64,000 bases of DNA from Apostichopus japonicus (Eukaryota; Echinodermata; Holothuroidea; Aspidochirotida; Stichopodidae), in assembly GCF_037975245.1 (NCBI RefSeq), contig NC_092573.1:18856265-18920264 (forward strand), given 5' to 3'. Below the pieces are notes generated by a model. It was given only the letters and a program-made list of their open reading frames with translations. It did not search any database and had not been told where the DNA came from. A program made the translations under genes and the position numbers. The number at the start of each line of letters is the position of its first letter. Positions within the stretch are counted from its first letter, which is position 1. Positions 11,041-24,144 of this stretch are shown piece after piece.

Positions 11041-14000
11041 TTACAATTTTATGATCCCAGAATGAATGTTGTTATACGCTTCTTCATCAAGAGGTGAGTA
11101 AGTTTTCTCTGTATCGTTCATGTAGTACAAAGGACCGGTAATAGTCCTCGGGTCGAAGCCCTCCTTGACTAGATTAACTTTACGGAGTTTAAAGGTACCT
11201 GTCACCTCCAAGGTATCTTTAATGCGAACGAACTTTGGGCAAGCGTAACTAGGTAACCGTTCAGTGATGTGCTTGTACAAGGCAGGACAGTCTAAGGTAG
11301 CGTTGTTACGAAGAATCAGAGATGCCATCCCTGCTCTGCCATCTTTTCCTGGAAATGAGTGAGAGAGGCGACTTACACTTAACGGAATGATGACAAAGCA
11401 GTTGATAAAAGAGGAAAACTACGGTCAAACTTGTGAAATTTCAACACAATTATCTACTGTATATTGTACAGAAGGTTCAACTGTATAGTGTGAACCTATC
11501 CTTATTCTACAAAGATTTAACTTTCAATTGCATCTATAGCAGTATAATGTAACTTTGAAAGAAAAAATTAGTTTCTAGAGAATGCATTACAGAAACGTTG
11601 GCACCAGACCATCATCCTTGAAACATAGCACCACCAAACATTAAGATCTTCAAATACCACGGTTCCCATAAAATGAAGAGTGTAAATACTATCCCTTCAT
11701 GTCAACATCAAGGTCAACATCAAAATCCTTTCCCCCGGAATTCCTGATAAAACCATACGGTCACCTGTACTTTATATAAGTACATTACATCGCAAAAACA
11801 ACTTTGACATTTTTGACCGACGTCGATCAAAACACTGATATCGTACTAAAGGAAGAGAGAGTGGACTGAATTCAGGACTCACCTTCAATCTTGACACCAT
11901 ACACATTAGCAGATTCAACTTCTGGGCTTTCCAACAGACTTAGTTCCACTTCAGTTGTAGCCACATTTTCTCCTTTCCATCTAATGATTCCATGTACAAA
12001 TACAGAGAGATGAATAAACTGGAAATCTGACAGCAATAAATAATTCTTTTCTTAAACTAGATCATTCAGTTACTATGCATGAAGGTTGATCGTGATTACT
12101 GAAAACCTCAAAAATCTTTTTCTTTGACCAATCATTTAAAGCAATAGTTAGCCCTACAAAGAACTTACTATTAAATAGCCAGATACTTTTTACTATAAAG
12201 AATGGGATACATGGAAGGGTCTTCATGTGTCCATAGTATTCAATAGCCTCAATTTAATGACAACCCCTATAAACAAAGGAACAAAGTTTAAAACTGTCTA
12301 AATCAGGTAAGAAAAAAGAAAAGAAAGTTGAATGATTACAGGTTAGTATAAAGTTAATACAAGTCCTTCTAACACAACATTACAACAGCTAACCCTCAGT
12401 CATTGGTATTTGTCACACATTCACACACCATAGTGTGTAAAATTCAAACTGACCATCCTGGGACACTACAGTGCGCCACATCTAGATGTCCCTGGGGGTA
12501 CTTCCGATAGGGTACAGATAGCCACAAACCAGCACAGGTAACTATATTTAAAAGTTACCTTGATGGTCCTCATCCCCCCCCCCCCCCACCCCTATTGGTG
12601 AATAGAGGCGATGGAGGTTAAGCTCCTTACCCAAGGATGACACCGAAATGATCTGGTCAGGGCTAGAACTTGAAAACACAGATTGCAAGTCCATTGCACC
12701 CTCTCCAGCTAGGGAGTGCGGGAGAGGGTGAGGGTTTTGGGGTTGTTATGGGGTGGAATTGCATCCTCTGTCCTGGCTTTCTCATTTCATTGAACTTGAA
12801 TCCAGATAGTGTATGGGAACTAACGAAGACACCTAATGACCTCGAGTCCTTCTTCAGCTCAAATCGATAGTTTTGAGTCAAACCATATCAGGGGTTGTGA
12901 ATTAAAAGTTAACATTCACAAAGGGAATATATCCCATGTGTTGCACATTTCATGTTTACCTGAATGTGTTGCCAAGACGATCTTTAAAGTACAAATATCC
13001 ATCTTCATCAATATTCATCAGGTCTCCGGTGTTGAAGTAAGCATCCCCTTTCTTTACGACATTCCTGATGATCTTACTCTCGGTGACCGTTCTGTCGCCT
13101 ATGTAGCCGTCAAAGGGTGTTCGGTCAGTGATCTGAGAGGCAAGTAATCCCGCTTGACCTGACAGAGAGTTCAAAGGTTAATTCTTACTTCGAGAATGAA
13201 ACTTTGAAAATCATAACATCAATAATGATGGAAGCACTATCTTTTATAGAGTTGTGGTTGTTGGCAAGAAATAACCCATTTAATCTCATCATCCTGAAAA
13301 CTTAACAGAATTCTGAAGAACGTAAAATATATTTCTACTCTTTACTTTTCATACATTTTCATATCACAAGTGTCAATCAATGATTTCTACATCTGTTACA
13401 ATATTTTGACCAAAAAAAAATAAACACAGTATAAATACAAGAATATTGATTGCACACAAATGGTAGATAAAATTTTATCTTGTACAATTACCTCTTGGAC
13501 ATGTGATACACAATCCATCTGGATCTCGTTTCGGTTCTGCAGTTTCTAGGTCACACTCAATAATTCGTAAGTCTATCAAAAATAGCTGCGTAGAGAACCA
13601 AAAACAAAACTATATAAGCAACTTCAATTGTGGATGGTTTTAAGGATGAACTTCTGGCAGGATTATAGTCTTCATATTTCATTTTCCAAGGAAAAGCAGG
13701 AAAATTTAGAATCCTAATAACCTTTCTATAGTTATTACAGTTTTCAAGATATTCACATCTAAACTATGTCAAATTTCTGGAATACTCCTTTAAGGCTAAA
13801 TCCGATGACTTGGGCTCCTGAGTCAAGGCCTTTCAATGTTTATCCATTGTGCTCTAATTTCTAATAAACTCAACCAAAACCAATGTTCTTTTAATTTCAT
13901 ACTTCAAATGCACATTCATGGACAGCATTTGAGATCGTATAATTTCATATAATTCCAAAATGTTGTACACCATGTCATTTGAGGCCATAAAAAGTCTTCT

Positions 14001-17000
14001 TTGACCCCTTGAGTCTGCATTTGAGGAACTGACTTATTGGTCTATGTAATTAGACTATATTGTTATATAGTTCACTTAAGTTTATTTATTTCAGCTATGT
14101 AAAGGTCATTTCTCAAAAATCAAAAGTGGTATAGAAATATAACCTGCACTGATAGTAGTCTATACAGTGTTAAAACAGTGCTATAACTAAAACAGTAGTG
14201 GGCTGTCCACCACCAGATTCAATAACTTATGAAAATGAATTTTTGTGCGTAAAATGATCCTTGAGTACAGATGGTTTCTAAAATAACGAAAACAGTAGTG
14301 GGTTGTCCACCACCAGATTGAATCACTTTTTTCAGCCAAACAAAACTAGTTTACTATGCATTATTCCATATTTATGCAATTGTATGCATACCTATTTTTT
14401 TGAAATTAACATAATATCACTGTTTGGCAACAATTTCCACCCACAATCATCTACATTAGTTAAAGTGACCTCATGTTCTGTCAGAAACATATCATGCACA
14501 GATATGATAAAGCAGAGGGCTCCTATGTACAGTGTGTTATCTGTGGAACGGTTGGCCTCTGGTCAAACACTGCAAAGGGCTGTTAAGAAAGCTTCACTTT
14601 CCCAGGAAAGTTTTTGCAAACATCGTCTTAATGTAACGATGATCGCCTACTTTTGAAGTAACTATATTGAGAACAAATCACTTATTTGTTTATCTATACC
14701 TTTAACAATGGTGTGTAACGCCCTGCGGTTCCCACCTTTCCATCGTAATTTATGGACATGAAATTACCATCCGAGGCAGCAAAGAATTCACAGATGTACT
14801 TGATGTTAAACCGCGTCTGGAATTCCTCCCATATATCTGCCGGGAGGCCGTTCCCGACCGCAAACCTGATACCTCCGTGTGGATACACTCCATCTTCGTC
14901 GCTACGTGGAGCTTGGACGAGATAGCGAGCCGTCTCTCCTATGTACTGGATGACGGTCACTCTGTATTGACGAACGTCACGCCAGAATTCTCTCACCGAG
15001 AATCTCTTACGTATGGCTGCCGATCCACCTGAGAGGAGAATTTCAGAGAATCATCCTAATTTGACAAATTCATGACAATATTTGGTGATATCAAAGATAT
15101 ACTGTAGGAGCTTAAAGTAGCTGGTTGGACTGCAGTTACAAGCTTGTCTTCATAATGCATCGAATGCACTTTAATATAAAGTTGGCATGACTGTCTCTTA
15201 TACTTTACTAAACTAAGTCTATTAGACAGAACTGCATCAATAATGGTTGAATAACTTTGAATATCTAATACTAAAGAGCAAAACTATCAGATTAAATTAA
15301 ATTTATAATATTGGAGAGACCAGCTCCAATCACTGTGTTTGGATATTGAACTCTAGGGAGATACAATATGTATCTACAGACCCATGGACATTGAATGTCT
15401 ACTACTACAGAGATATATGAACATTGAATGTTGACTACTATAGAGCTAAATTACAGTATCACACTAACCTGCATTGATAATATTGATGAGACCAGCTCCA
15501 ATCACTGTGTTTTGATATTGAACTCTAGGGAGATACAATATGTATTTACAGACCCATGGACATTGAATGTCTACTACTACAGAGATACATGAACATTGAA
15601 TGTTGACTACTATAGAGCTAAATTACAGTATCACACTAACCTGCATTGATAATATTGATGAGACCAGCTCCAATCACTGTGTTTTGATATTGAACTCTAG
15701 GGAGATACAATATGTATCTACAGACCCATGGACATTGAATGTCTACTACTACAGAGATACATGAACATTGAATGTTGACTACTATAGAGCTAAATTACAG
15801 TATCACACTAACCTGCATTGATAATATTGATGAGACCAGCTCCAATCACTGTGTTTTGATATTGAACTCTAGGGAGATACAATATGTATCTACAGACCCA
15901 TGGACATTGAATGTCTACTACTACAGAGATACATGAACATTGAATGTTGACTACTATAGAGCTAAATTACAGTATCACACTAACCTGCATTGATAATATT
16001 GATGAGACCAGCTCCAATCACTGTGTTTTGATATTGAACTCTAGGGAGATACATGGACATTGAATGTCTATACTACTACAGAGTAAAATATCAGTATCAG
16101 ACTAACCTGCATTGATAACATTTGTAAGACCGACCGAAAAAGCGGACGCGTGATAAAGCGGAAGGCATATGTACAGAATGTCGTCAGGTCCCATGTCGTA
16201 AAAAGACATCTGAGTTGAAGCGTTCACCATACGACGATGACTCAGTTTCACAGCTTTGGGAAGTCCTGCGATGTTAAAATGATAGCAGGTCGTTGGAAAT
16301 TATGACCTATTACTGCGGTGAAAGCCAAAGCATCAGCCACAGCAAAATTAGAAAAAAATATGATCCCAAAGAGGTTACTAAGGTCGATTTGGAAAAATGT
16401 AAAAAGATGAACAGACGTAGAATAAATTAAAATATACACATAGTCACTAAATATTAAGAGGGAAATAAAGACCAAACGTGGACCCACAAAGTTTATGAAT
16501 CGCCTGTTAACTATCAGAGTGCAAAGTTTATCAACAAGAACATGTAGTTTTGTTATTTGACCTTGTTATTTCAACCAAGTCTTGAAATATGGTTGTAAGT
16601 TTATTAGGACAGTCCAATTGGATATTTTTTTTTGTGGTGGTGGACATTTTACCATATACAGGCAACGGAGACTAATATAAATTACAGAACGGTTCCCTCT
16701 AACAAGTTAATGTAACTTGAAAAGGTATAACATTATGAATTAATATGCTGATAATAAAAGTCTAACACATAGTTTAGGAATATTTAAGTCATGATGTAAT
16801 ACATAGTCAAGCGGGATTTTTTTCTACCAAAACAATTAACTTTTTTTTGTATTTGTTTTTGTTTTGTTTGTTGGAATATTTAAGGGTTGATCTACATGCT
16901 GCTCTCCAGTACCTGTGGTTCCAGATGTGTACATGTAAACACAAGGCACTGTCCAAAACTCATCCTTTTCTCTCACTGAAAGCAGATTGTTTTCATCTGA

Positions 17001-17947
17001 AGAGTTAAGAGACAGCTTAGTAAGATCTTTGAAGTCTTCTGGAAGAGGTTTGTCCGAGACCCCCATTACGTAGATCTCGATTCCTAGGTCATCGAGGTCG
17101 ACTTTAATCTCCTTCAGAGTTTCTACAAGTTCTTCATCTGAGGAAAGAAAGAAAATATCAATGACCTTTGACCCTCTGATGTCGAAAAAAATAAATGACT
17201 TGGTCTTCATATCCTTAGGGACCACAAACTGTGTGTAACCTTAGTGTAAAATAACAGCCAAATTAATAAACCTTACTTTTTATACTTTGATATATTTGAT
17301 GTTTCAATGAGAATCTTTAATCCTGCTTAGTGTGCTTACAATATCAACAAAAATAATTGATAAGAAAACATATTACATTTAGCAGATTTATTTGTGTTCT
17401 ATTTAATAGAGAAGCTGTTTTATAAAAGCCCTATAAAGTTCTTGATTAACTTACCACATCCACAGATGATTTTATTGGCTGAAGTGATCTTGATACAATG
17501 TAATAGAGATTTGCCTCTGATGTGCGTGTTGAGAAATGCTGCAGTGGCACCGCATTTAATGATACCCAGCCATGCCCAGACAAAGCCAGGCTCGTTGTAC
17601 ATTAACAGACAGACCACATCCCTCGTTTTCACTCCGTTTCCGACCAAATAATTTGTAATTCTGTTGGCTTGTCTGTTGACATCTGAGTATGTGTACTGTT
17701 GGTTCTCATAAAGCAAGAATATTTGACTTCCTTGCTTCTTCACTGCAAGTTCTTCAAACCTATCCAAAACGGTGAACTTAGCTTGTCTTTTCTTTTTACG
17801 GTGAGACTGAAGCCTAAAATGGTGCGACAGGTAGCTGAGGTCGTTGGCGATGGATGGGTAGAGAACGTAGACGATGAAACATGGGATGCTGGCGCCCAGT
17901 AGTGTGTAGGCACAGTACCGTACCACAGAGGTATGAAAGCTGGGCAT
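11041..17947 (-). CDS. SLC27-type (very) long-chain acyl-CoA synthetase / fatty acid transport protein, copy B (complete)
   Basis: Complete gene of eight coding exons: 17455-17947, 16913-17137, 16107-16265, 14700-15028, 13492-13585, 12960-13158, 11883-11980 and 11041-11348. They sum to 1905 nt, 634 residues plus TAA, close to the usual 620-650. All junctions are GT-AG with matching phases. The product should make acyl-CoA from long or very long fatty acids at a membrane. Residues about 10-32 form an N-terminal membrane segment; TSGTTGLPKA (235-244) is the AMP-binding loop; YFNTGDL lies at 474-480; the FATP signature LGNTFRWKGENVATTEV at about 495-511; and TGTFKLRK at 582-589 near the C-terminus. 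The signature has N where D is usual (GDTFRW). The C-terminus ends IKL, similar to the LKL end I recall for vertebrate SLC27A2. Motifs fit SLC27A2/A6 better than A1/A4. An acceptor at 17981-17983 indicates a spliced 5' leader. Confidence 0.93.
14190..14327. repeat. Short direct repeat in intron 4 of copy B
   Basis: About 38 bp at 14190-14227 recurs at 14290-14327 with few changes (shared core AACAGTAGTGGGCTGTCCAC, with C/T at one position). The period is 100 bp. It is intronic and of no evident function. Confidence 0.65.
15295..16100. repeat. 172-bp tandem array carrying copies of the exon 3 end and splice donor
   Basis: Units start at 15463, 15635, 15807 and 15979 (period exactly 172) and are almost identical. 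A truncated unit lies at about 15295-15462, and a shortened 122-bp unit joins the true exon 3 donor at 16101. Read on the minus strand, each complete unit ends GGTCTC...AATGCAG followed by GTTAGT, matching the last bases of coding exon 3 and its donor (GGTCTT...AATGCAG, GTTAGT). In the exon frame that segment would read VIGAGLINIINA, similar to the real exon end SVGLTNVINA. The start of intron 3 is also repeated. So the array grew from a duplication of the exon/intron boundary. It is not a CRISPR: units are contiguous with no unique spacers. Confidence 0.85.
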
Positions 17948-17983
17948 CTTGTCTCTATGCAGCTCTGTGGAACCTCTGGTCTG
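17948..17983 (-). other. 5'UTR part of exon 1 and splice acceptor, SLC27-like copy B
   Basis: The minus strand reads AACTTTCAG, then a short leader (17980-17948), then ATG at 17947. This parallels copy A. The upstream non-coding exon is not identified. Confidence 0.5.
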
Positions 17984-20900
17984 AAAGTTAACACAACAAG
18001 AGGATAACTTAAAAAGCAGGTGCTTGCATTTGCATTATAATCCCTCTTGCATAAATATATTTGACAAGTCTTGAACTATTTTGTCTGTTTGTATCCAGTG
18101 TAACAATGATGAACTAGAGAAACCAATGTTGCTTTTAAATTAAAAACTTAACCTAGACTAACAATACTTTCATACAAGGGTTACCTAGCCCAGCCTACAT
18201 TACATGCTAGAATAATGGCATCAATTAGATCATTTTCATACACTATTGACAGGCTTGTCAAGAAAGGGAGCAGGTGGGGAGAGGGAGGGGATACAGCCCC
18301 AGGGCCAAGAGTTATTTAAGGGCCCCAGGAAATATGGGATAAAGAACAGTATATTCTCATTTTCATAATGTACAAAATGGAGGTCTTGTGACCAAGAGAA
18401 CTACTGAGATATGAATTCAACTTACCTTTTTCAGTATCCAATTTATTTGTGTAACTGTGGTGACTGCTCATGATGTATTACTGTAAGTTATACATTAACC
18501 AATTATTGAGAAAATGAATTCCATTATGTATTCTCAGTAACAAGCTTATTACATTTTTTTCCATTCTTCATCACTAATTAACTTACTACATTTAACTTTG
18601 GGGTTTATGATATATAATTACTCATAAATTATGGCAACTTACCAGAGTTTTCACTGTATTATAGAAAAGCAAAACTGTTCAAATGGTAAAGTGTCCTGTA
18701 TCATTAAACTTCTTCAGCGGTTCCATTACGATCATCTGAAAAGTCCTTTCATTATCAGAGGGAACAGCAAAAGATCTGCTAAACTGAAATGTGAAGCATC
18801 TCGGATATGCAAAGCCATTCACAAGTGACATAGGATCATTCGCTATCTTAATATGACAGCAAAAATTCGTCCATTAATTTTTCTCTCGAGTTGAAGTTAT
18901 GAAGATAACTTTTCATAAACAACTTGTAGCCAAACATGCTGATACTCTGTACAAATATAAACAGTAACGATATCATGACTGTACTATAAAACTTCCTTTA
19001 TCATGCCCAACCTGTATGTTTACTATATGACTGTGAGATATACCCTGGTGGACAAATACCTACTGCACAGAAATGATAGTCAATCTGATATAAAAGGTAA
19101 AATCAATAAATCTCCAGCCACTCTATGAAATATGAAGTATAAAGTTTAACAACAAAGGGGTTTGATGCTTATCTTAAAAAAGATAAGTAGATCTCAGCTA
19201 CTTTTTATGATATGCCAAAGTACAATGAAAATGCAGAGAGACATAACAAGGGGGAATAAAGGTTATCAAATTTCTGTATACCTACTTTGGTTTTCAAGAT
19301 TTCAAACTTAATTTCATTGAAATTTGTGGAATGCTAGAATGCTGAAATTGGCAATTTTCTGGACTTTTGCAGTCCTTTAAGACCTAATTCTTAATGTTGA
19401 TCCATTGTTTTATGAACACTAAAAACTCTTGATAAAGCAAAGATTTTTAAGTTTATTTTTAGTTTCTCACACAATGCAGGGCACGTCAAGAATGAAATCT
19501 AATGTTTCATCATTTTTACCCACCCAGTAAATTTGTTTATCATTGTAAACATGTTATCAAATTCACAGGTCTTTGGTTTTCTTGATATTTTTTGCATTTG
19601 TTTCTGAGGTATTCAGGGACTTAAGATGGTCCATAATGAGGTCAACTAAACTAGGTAGTTCAGTCACTTTGTTTAATAGGTTACTGCTGAATGTTCACTT
19701 TCCACCAATCAGAGAAACTTAAAACTTAAGTTGCATATCTCCAAGTAGAACAAAACCAATCACATATTTGAATCTTACGATAAATTATAAGAAATCAGTC
19801 AGCAGTTGACAATTATGGGTACAATTTGGATACATATAATCATATAGTCCTAAAACTGTCGGGCATTGCTACACACCGTTAAATTTTCATACTACCTTAG
19901 TATGTCCACCAATGTGATTCACACTTTCTGTTACCAAGGTGGTGTTTCATGGAGGAGAAAACCTGGCCTGTCTTGCTACTGACTGTTCATCCTTCAGTGT
20001 CATGACACATAATGCATATTGGTAGTCACTTCTTGGTTATTCTTAATATGTTCACCAATCTTGGGGGAATGAGGTGGGGTTGGGGGGGGGGATGGGGTTG
20101 GGACAAGAAAGTTAAGCTTGAAATCAGAAAACCTGCATACTAGCAATCTTTGATGTTGAAACAAATTGCCAAATTGTTTTATATCGTTTACCTCAAAACC
20201 ATTTGAAATCAAAATGTGAACAACTTAACGACATTCATGCATTTCCAACAGAGAAGAAGTTATTTGAATGTTTCAAATGGTACGTCACACAAGCATGTCA
20301 AGTTTCAGAAACTTCATTACACATTTTGTATTTTATTTTTTATTGTGGACAGCTTTGCTTGACATGTACGATCTGATAATTGTGTTGTTTTAGGCAGAAG
20401 CTTATGTTGTAACTGAATAAAACTGCTGCAGTGAATGAAATCTGATTTGGCTACTATTTATTAATTAACATAATAATTATGCAAATTAACTACTTTCCAT
20501 GGTGTGACAACTTGAAATACAAATGAACCTTCCCCCACCAAGTATGCCAAAGTTTTATATGGGGGAGGGGGGGTGGGGGAGGCGCATATGTCTGGAATAT
20601 AGACAGAGTTATGTACCATGCTTCTAGCATTCGGAGTACTACTGTAGCAGGCATCCTTTATGCAAGCATGCACGCAAAAATGAAAGAAAAGTTACTTCAA
20701 AATCTTCACATTTAAACTATTTGTATTTAATCAGAACATTGCACACAAAATACACATTGCACATAAATGTTATAAATTCTATAAAATAATATCAATATTG
20801 AATACTATGATGAAAGAAACTTGTCAAGGTTTTTGAGATGTCGTTGAGTTAACATTTATATATTTATATATTTTTGTACGCTTTAATATTTTGTAGGTAC

Positions 20901-21466
20901 ATTTTATTTTTTGTTCATCTTTATATTTTATAGGAACGTTTTCATAACTATGTATACGTCTAATATGTTGTTTACAATTTTTAATGCTTTGAGCTCTTGT
21001 TATCACACAATTGCATTGTATTTTTATATGATTGGTTGAATAAATATCTATCTATCTAACAATAAAATTAAATCAAGTAAAAATAAAAATGAAATATGAT
21101 GGAAATACAGAGCTTACTACATTTCAACTTTATAAAATTATCCATCTAAAACCATACATCGATTCAGTACATACAAAAGTAGGTTTATCAAATGTGATTA
21201 TCATATGCTTTGCACTCTTGGAGATAAATCTGGCAATTGACGCACCTCCGCAAAAATATAACTAAAAGAAAACTTCAACGATGCAATTGTTCTAGGGTTT
21301 TTAGTCATCAAATCTCCCCAAAACGGGAGTTTGAAGCAGTACTAAGCACTGCTGGCAAAGTAACCAGGAATTTGGTTGAGGGGATGTGCTGCAAAGGTAT
21401 TTATCAAACTTGGTTACTTCCACTACATTGACTATTTTACTTCAAAACTTGTTAATGTTGCAGTTA
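17984..21466. other. Upstream region of copy B; nothing coding recognised
   Basis: AT-rich DNA that should contain the leader intron, leader exon and promoter of copy B. I found no protein-like open frame or RNA gene. A G-run near 20083-20091 and scattered low-complexity stretches are the only landmarks. Confidence 0.5.
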
Positions 21467-21852
21467 CCTTAGACCAGGGGTGGGCAACCTACGGCGCGCG
21501 GTCCACATGCGGCCAGCCAGTGATTTTATTGCAGCCCGTGAGATGTTTGAAGAAAAAGAAAAAAATTCAACCTATTTTACATCATCACAAAAAACAAGCT
21601 CGCTGCTTAGCATTTATCGGCACTAATGATGCTGTCAGGTACCCCTATTATCCCCATTAATTATCAACTGTACTGTATTGACATCATGTTTTTTGAATAC
21701 AGATTAAGTACACACACCTATTGCTTGAAAGTCCTCTGACTCAAAGGTTTGAAATCATCAGCCGGTCGTAAGTTAGGTGCAGCTCAGTCAAATTTTCACC
21801 CCTTATATCTGGCCCATTCATTAAAAAAGGTTGCCCACCCCTACCTTTTACC
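21467..21852. mobile_element. hAT-type MITE (CAGGGGTGGGCAACCT ends)
   Basis: The element 21475-21844 (370 bp) begins CAGGGGTGGGCAACCT and ends AGGTTGCCCACCCCTA, a nearly perfect inverted pair. The 8 bases outside are CCTTAGAC (21467-21474) and CCTTTTAC (21845-21852), matching at 6 of 8, consistent with an aged hAT target duplication. The GC-rich GGCGCGCGGTCCACATGCGG block near the left end is typical of such elements. No transposase is encoded. Confidence 0.8.
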
Positions 21853-23089
21853 TACCTAGTTCTAAACCTTTGCAATATCACAAACAATCAGATCATACAG
21901 AGAAGACTAATCAAATTCAACATTTAAATTGCAGTTCCACTAAAAACAAATACTAAAATAAGCCAGACATTGTTAAGGCACAAAAAAAAGATTCCTTTTT
22001 GTTACAAGAAAAACATTTTTGGTTGGAAAATTAGCTGATTTTCATTAGCAATAATAAGCCCTTTCATGCTGATGTATTCTTTAAGTAGATTACAGTTGTT
22101 TCAAACATAACTCACTGCTTCAAAGACATGCCAATATCTTCCCTGTACACATCCTACACATGCCCCCTTTCCTCACCCCACCACCCTGAATCTGTACCTC
22201 AGGTTCAAGTCTATTCATATCTTATTTCCACATTGCACATTTCTCTCATGAAGTCATTTTTTCTTTCTCATAAGATTCCATCACCAGTTTGAAACATCAG
22301 AACCTCATACATTTATCAGGTTTATAAGCAAGAGATGCTACAGTACTTTGACATTACAAACTCTGATGAGGTGATAATTACTAACTTTTACAGAATGTTA
22401 GAAAAGAAACGATTTTTAGCATTGAAAATACACTAACCGAATATCGTAAAGATTGGCAGTCTTTGGTGGAATCTTAAACTTACAGGGCTTCCTTCGTGCA
22501 TAACTAAGGTTTTTTCACAATATAAGTTTGTAAAATTGTCAGGGGTGGTTCTGGAAATAAAAATTGGATAAAAATGTTCAACACACATGACAGAACCTGT
22601 AGAAACATATGAGCTCAATGTACAGCATTGTTAAACACGCATTCTTTAGCTCCTTTTATCCTACATATAAAAACCATGGAATGATTCTTATCAAAACATG
22701 TTATGTACACTGATGCAGACCTGCCAACTCTCATGGTAGTGCTGTTGTAAGGCAATCTTATGGTCTCCCAGTTTTATGTGCCAATCTCTCAACAATATTT
22801 GGCTATTACTTATATCATAGCATGTATTATTGCATGTCTTGTGTGCCAGAAATTATTCTATGATGCTAGCTTGTGTTAGTTGGATTTTGAAAATAAATCT
22901 TTGCAGAAAAATGACTTCTTTTCAGGTGGAGAGACAATTAGAACTGAAATTAATCTGATCATAGTAGTTATTATAATTTGTACCTTCCATACTTTTTGCT
23001 CTCACATCTTCCCAGTACTGTTGATCACTTTATCATGTTACAAGGGCCCATTGTAGCCTAACGCTAGTCACTGTTAGTGAGAAACCTAA
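21853..23089. other. Non-coding stretch; one possible truncated transposon end
   Basis: No gene seen. At about 22714-22740 the sequence GCAGACCTGCCAACTCTCAT resembles the terminal repeat of some hAT elements as I remember them, but I find no matching inverted end downstream, so at best it is a truncated copy. Confidence 0.35.
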
Positions 23090-24140
23090 TGTTACAATAT
23101 AGAAAGTATTTTAAATGGTCTACGTGACGAATCAATATTTGAGAAATTAGGTCGGGTTACCTTATCAGAATGTAATTTATGTAATGAGCAATACATGATT
23201 GTTCTGGTATATTCCTTATGATGGCACGCTGGTCTCGGTTCCAGTCAGTTTACGTGAAATCCCGTTGTACGCTGTGAACGCATCTTCGTGGATTCTCTGG
23301 AATGTTCGCGAGATATGCAAAGGATTTCTGGGAACGGGGAAACTAGGTCAAATTGTTACTCAGGTGTATCGAGAGAGATCTAGATGATTCTTGATATGGC
23401 GAATCTAATAAAAACCCGCCCCAGATTGGAAAGTTTCTCAGTTTCTGAACGAAAACAAGCAACGACACATATTATACTATTCTACTATATATCGTCAGTG
23501 CTCAACTGCCAGTAGTTTCTGAGGGATTGAGATATCGATACCAAGATTGATTCTACACTTCCATTCAGAAGTTTGAAGAGGACTTTGCTGCGAAACTACA
23601 GTTTTTCAGTCTTTATTTTGGAGAGGGTGAAGAATTTCCATCTCTATTGAGGAAGTTTGTTACGCCAGGAGTTGGTGGCTATAAAGCTGATATTGGACTG
23701 ACTCTGGTAATATTTAGTTTGTGAGAAGTTCGACTTTTGCTTCACTCGATTGTGGCTGGAAGTCCATCTATTATTTTGGAGGAAAGAAGGTGACTGCTGT
23801 TTCTGGGATCGCGAGAAACTTCGTCGAGGACCAGTGAATTTCCCGTGCAGCGGACCGAGAATCATCGTCATCAAGGTCGTGGCTGCTGAGGGATATCGCC
23901 TTTGAAAGAGACCAGCGTGTTTTAAAGTGTATCCTATCTTGTTAAGTTTGTGAGTAATTTTCTATATATTTGTAATTGCCACTTGTTGTTGTTGGTTCAA
24001 ACTCCATTGTTCAATATAGTTTACGTTCTCATTCAAATTCTCTAGACTCGTCAATTTGTCTGTGTTCCTTCCAGAAACGAACCCAGGCTTGTGTCCCGTT
24101 AAAAATTAATTATCGAGACCTCTCGCATTCCAGCGTAACA
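23090..24140 (+). mobile_element. Candidate 5' LTR of a Gypsy-like element
   Basis: The stretch begins TGTTAC and ends GTAACA, the inverted pair expected of LTR ends, and is followed four bases later by a primer-binding-site-like sequence. The right edge is the better supported. For the left edge, TGTTACGC at 23658 pairs with the final GCGTAACA over 8 bases and would give a 483-bp LTR instead. No second LTR was found in the window, so the left edge cannot be fixed by comparison. Confidence 0.4.
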
Positions 24141-24144
24141 AAAT

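Noticed and set aside
12836-13147. Plus-strand frame of 103 codons
   Set aside because: It is antisense to exon 6 of copy B.
14303-14656. Plus-strand frame of 117 codons in intron 4 of copy B
   Set aside because: Begins inside a short direct repeat; composition is not protein-like and no homology is recognised.
15295-16100. CRISPR array
   Set aside because: Units are 172 bp, contiguous and lack unique spacers, in a eukaryotic intron.
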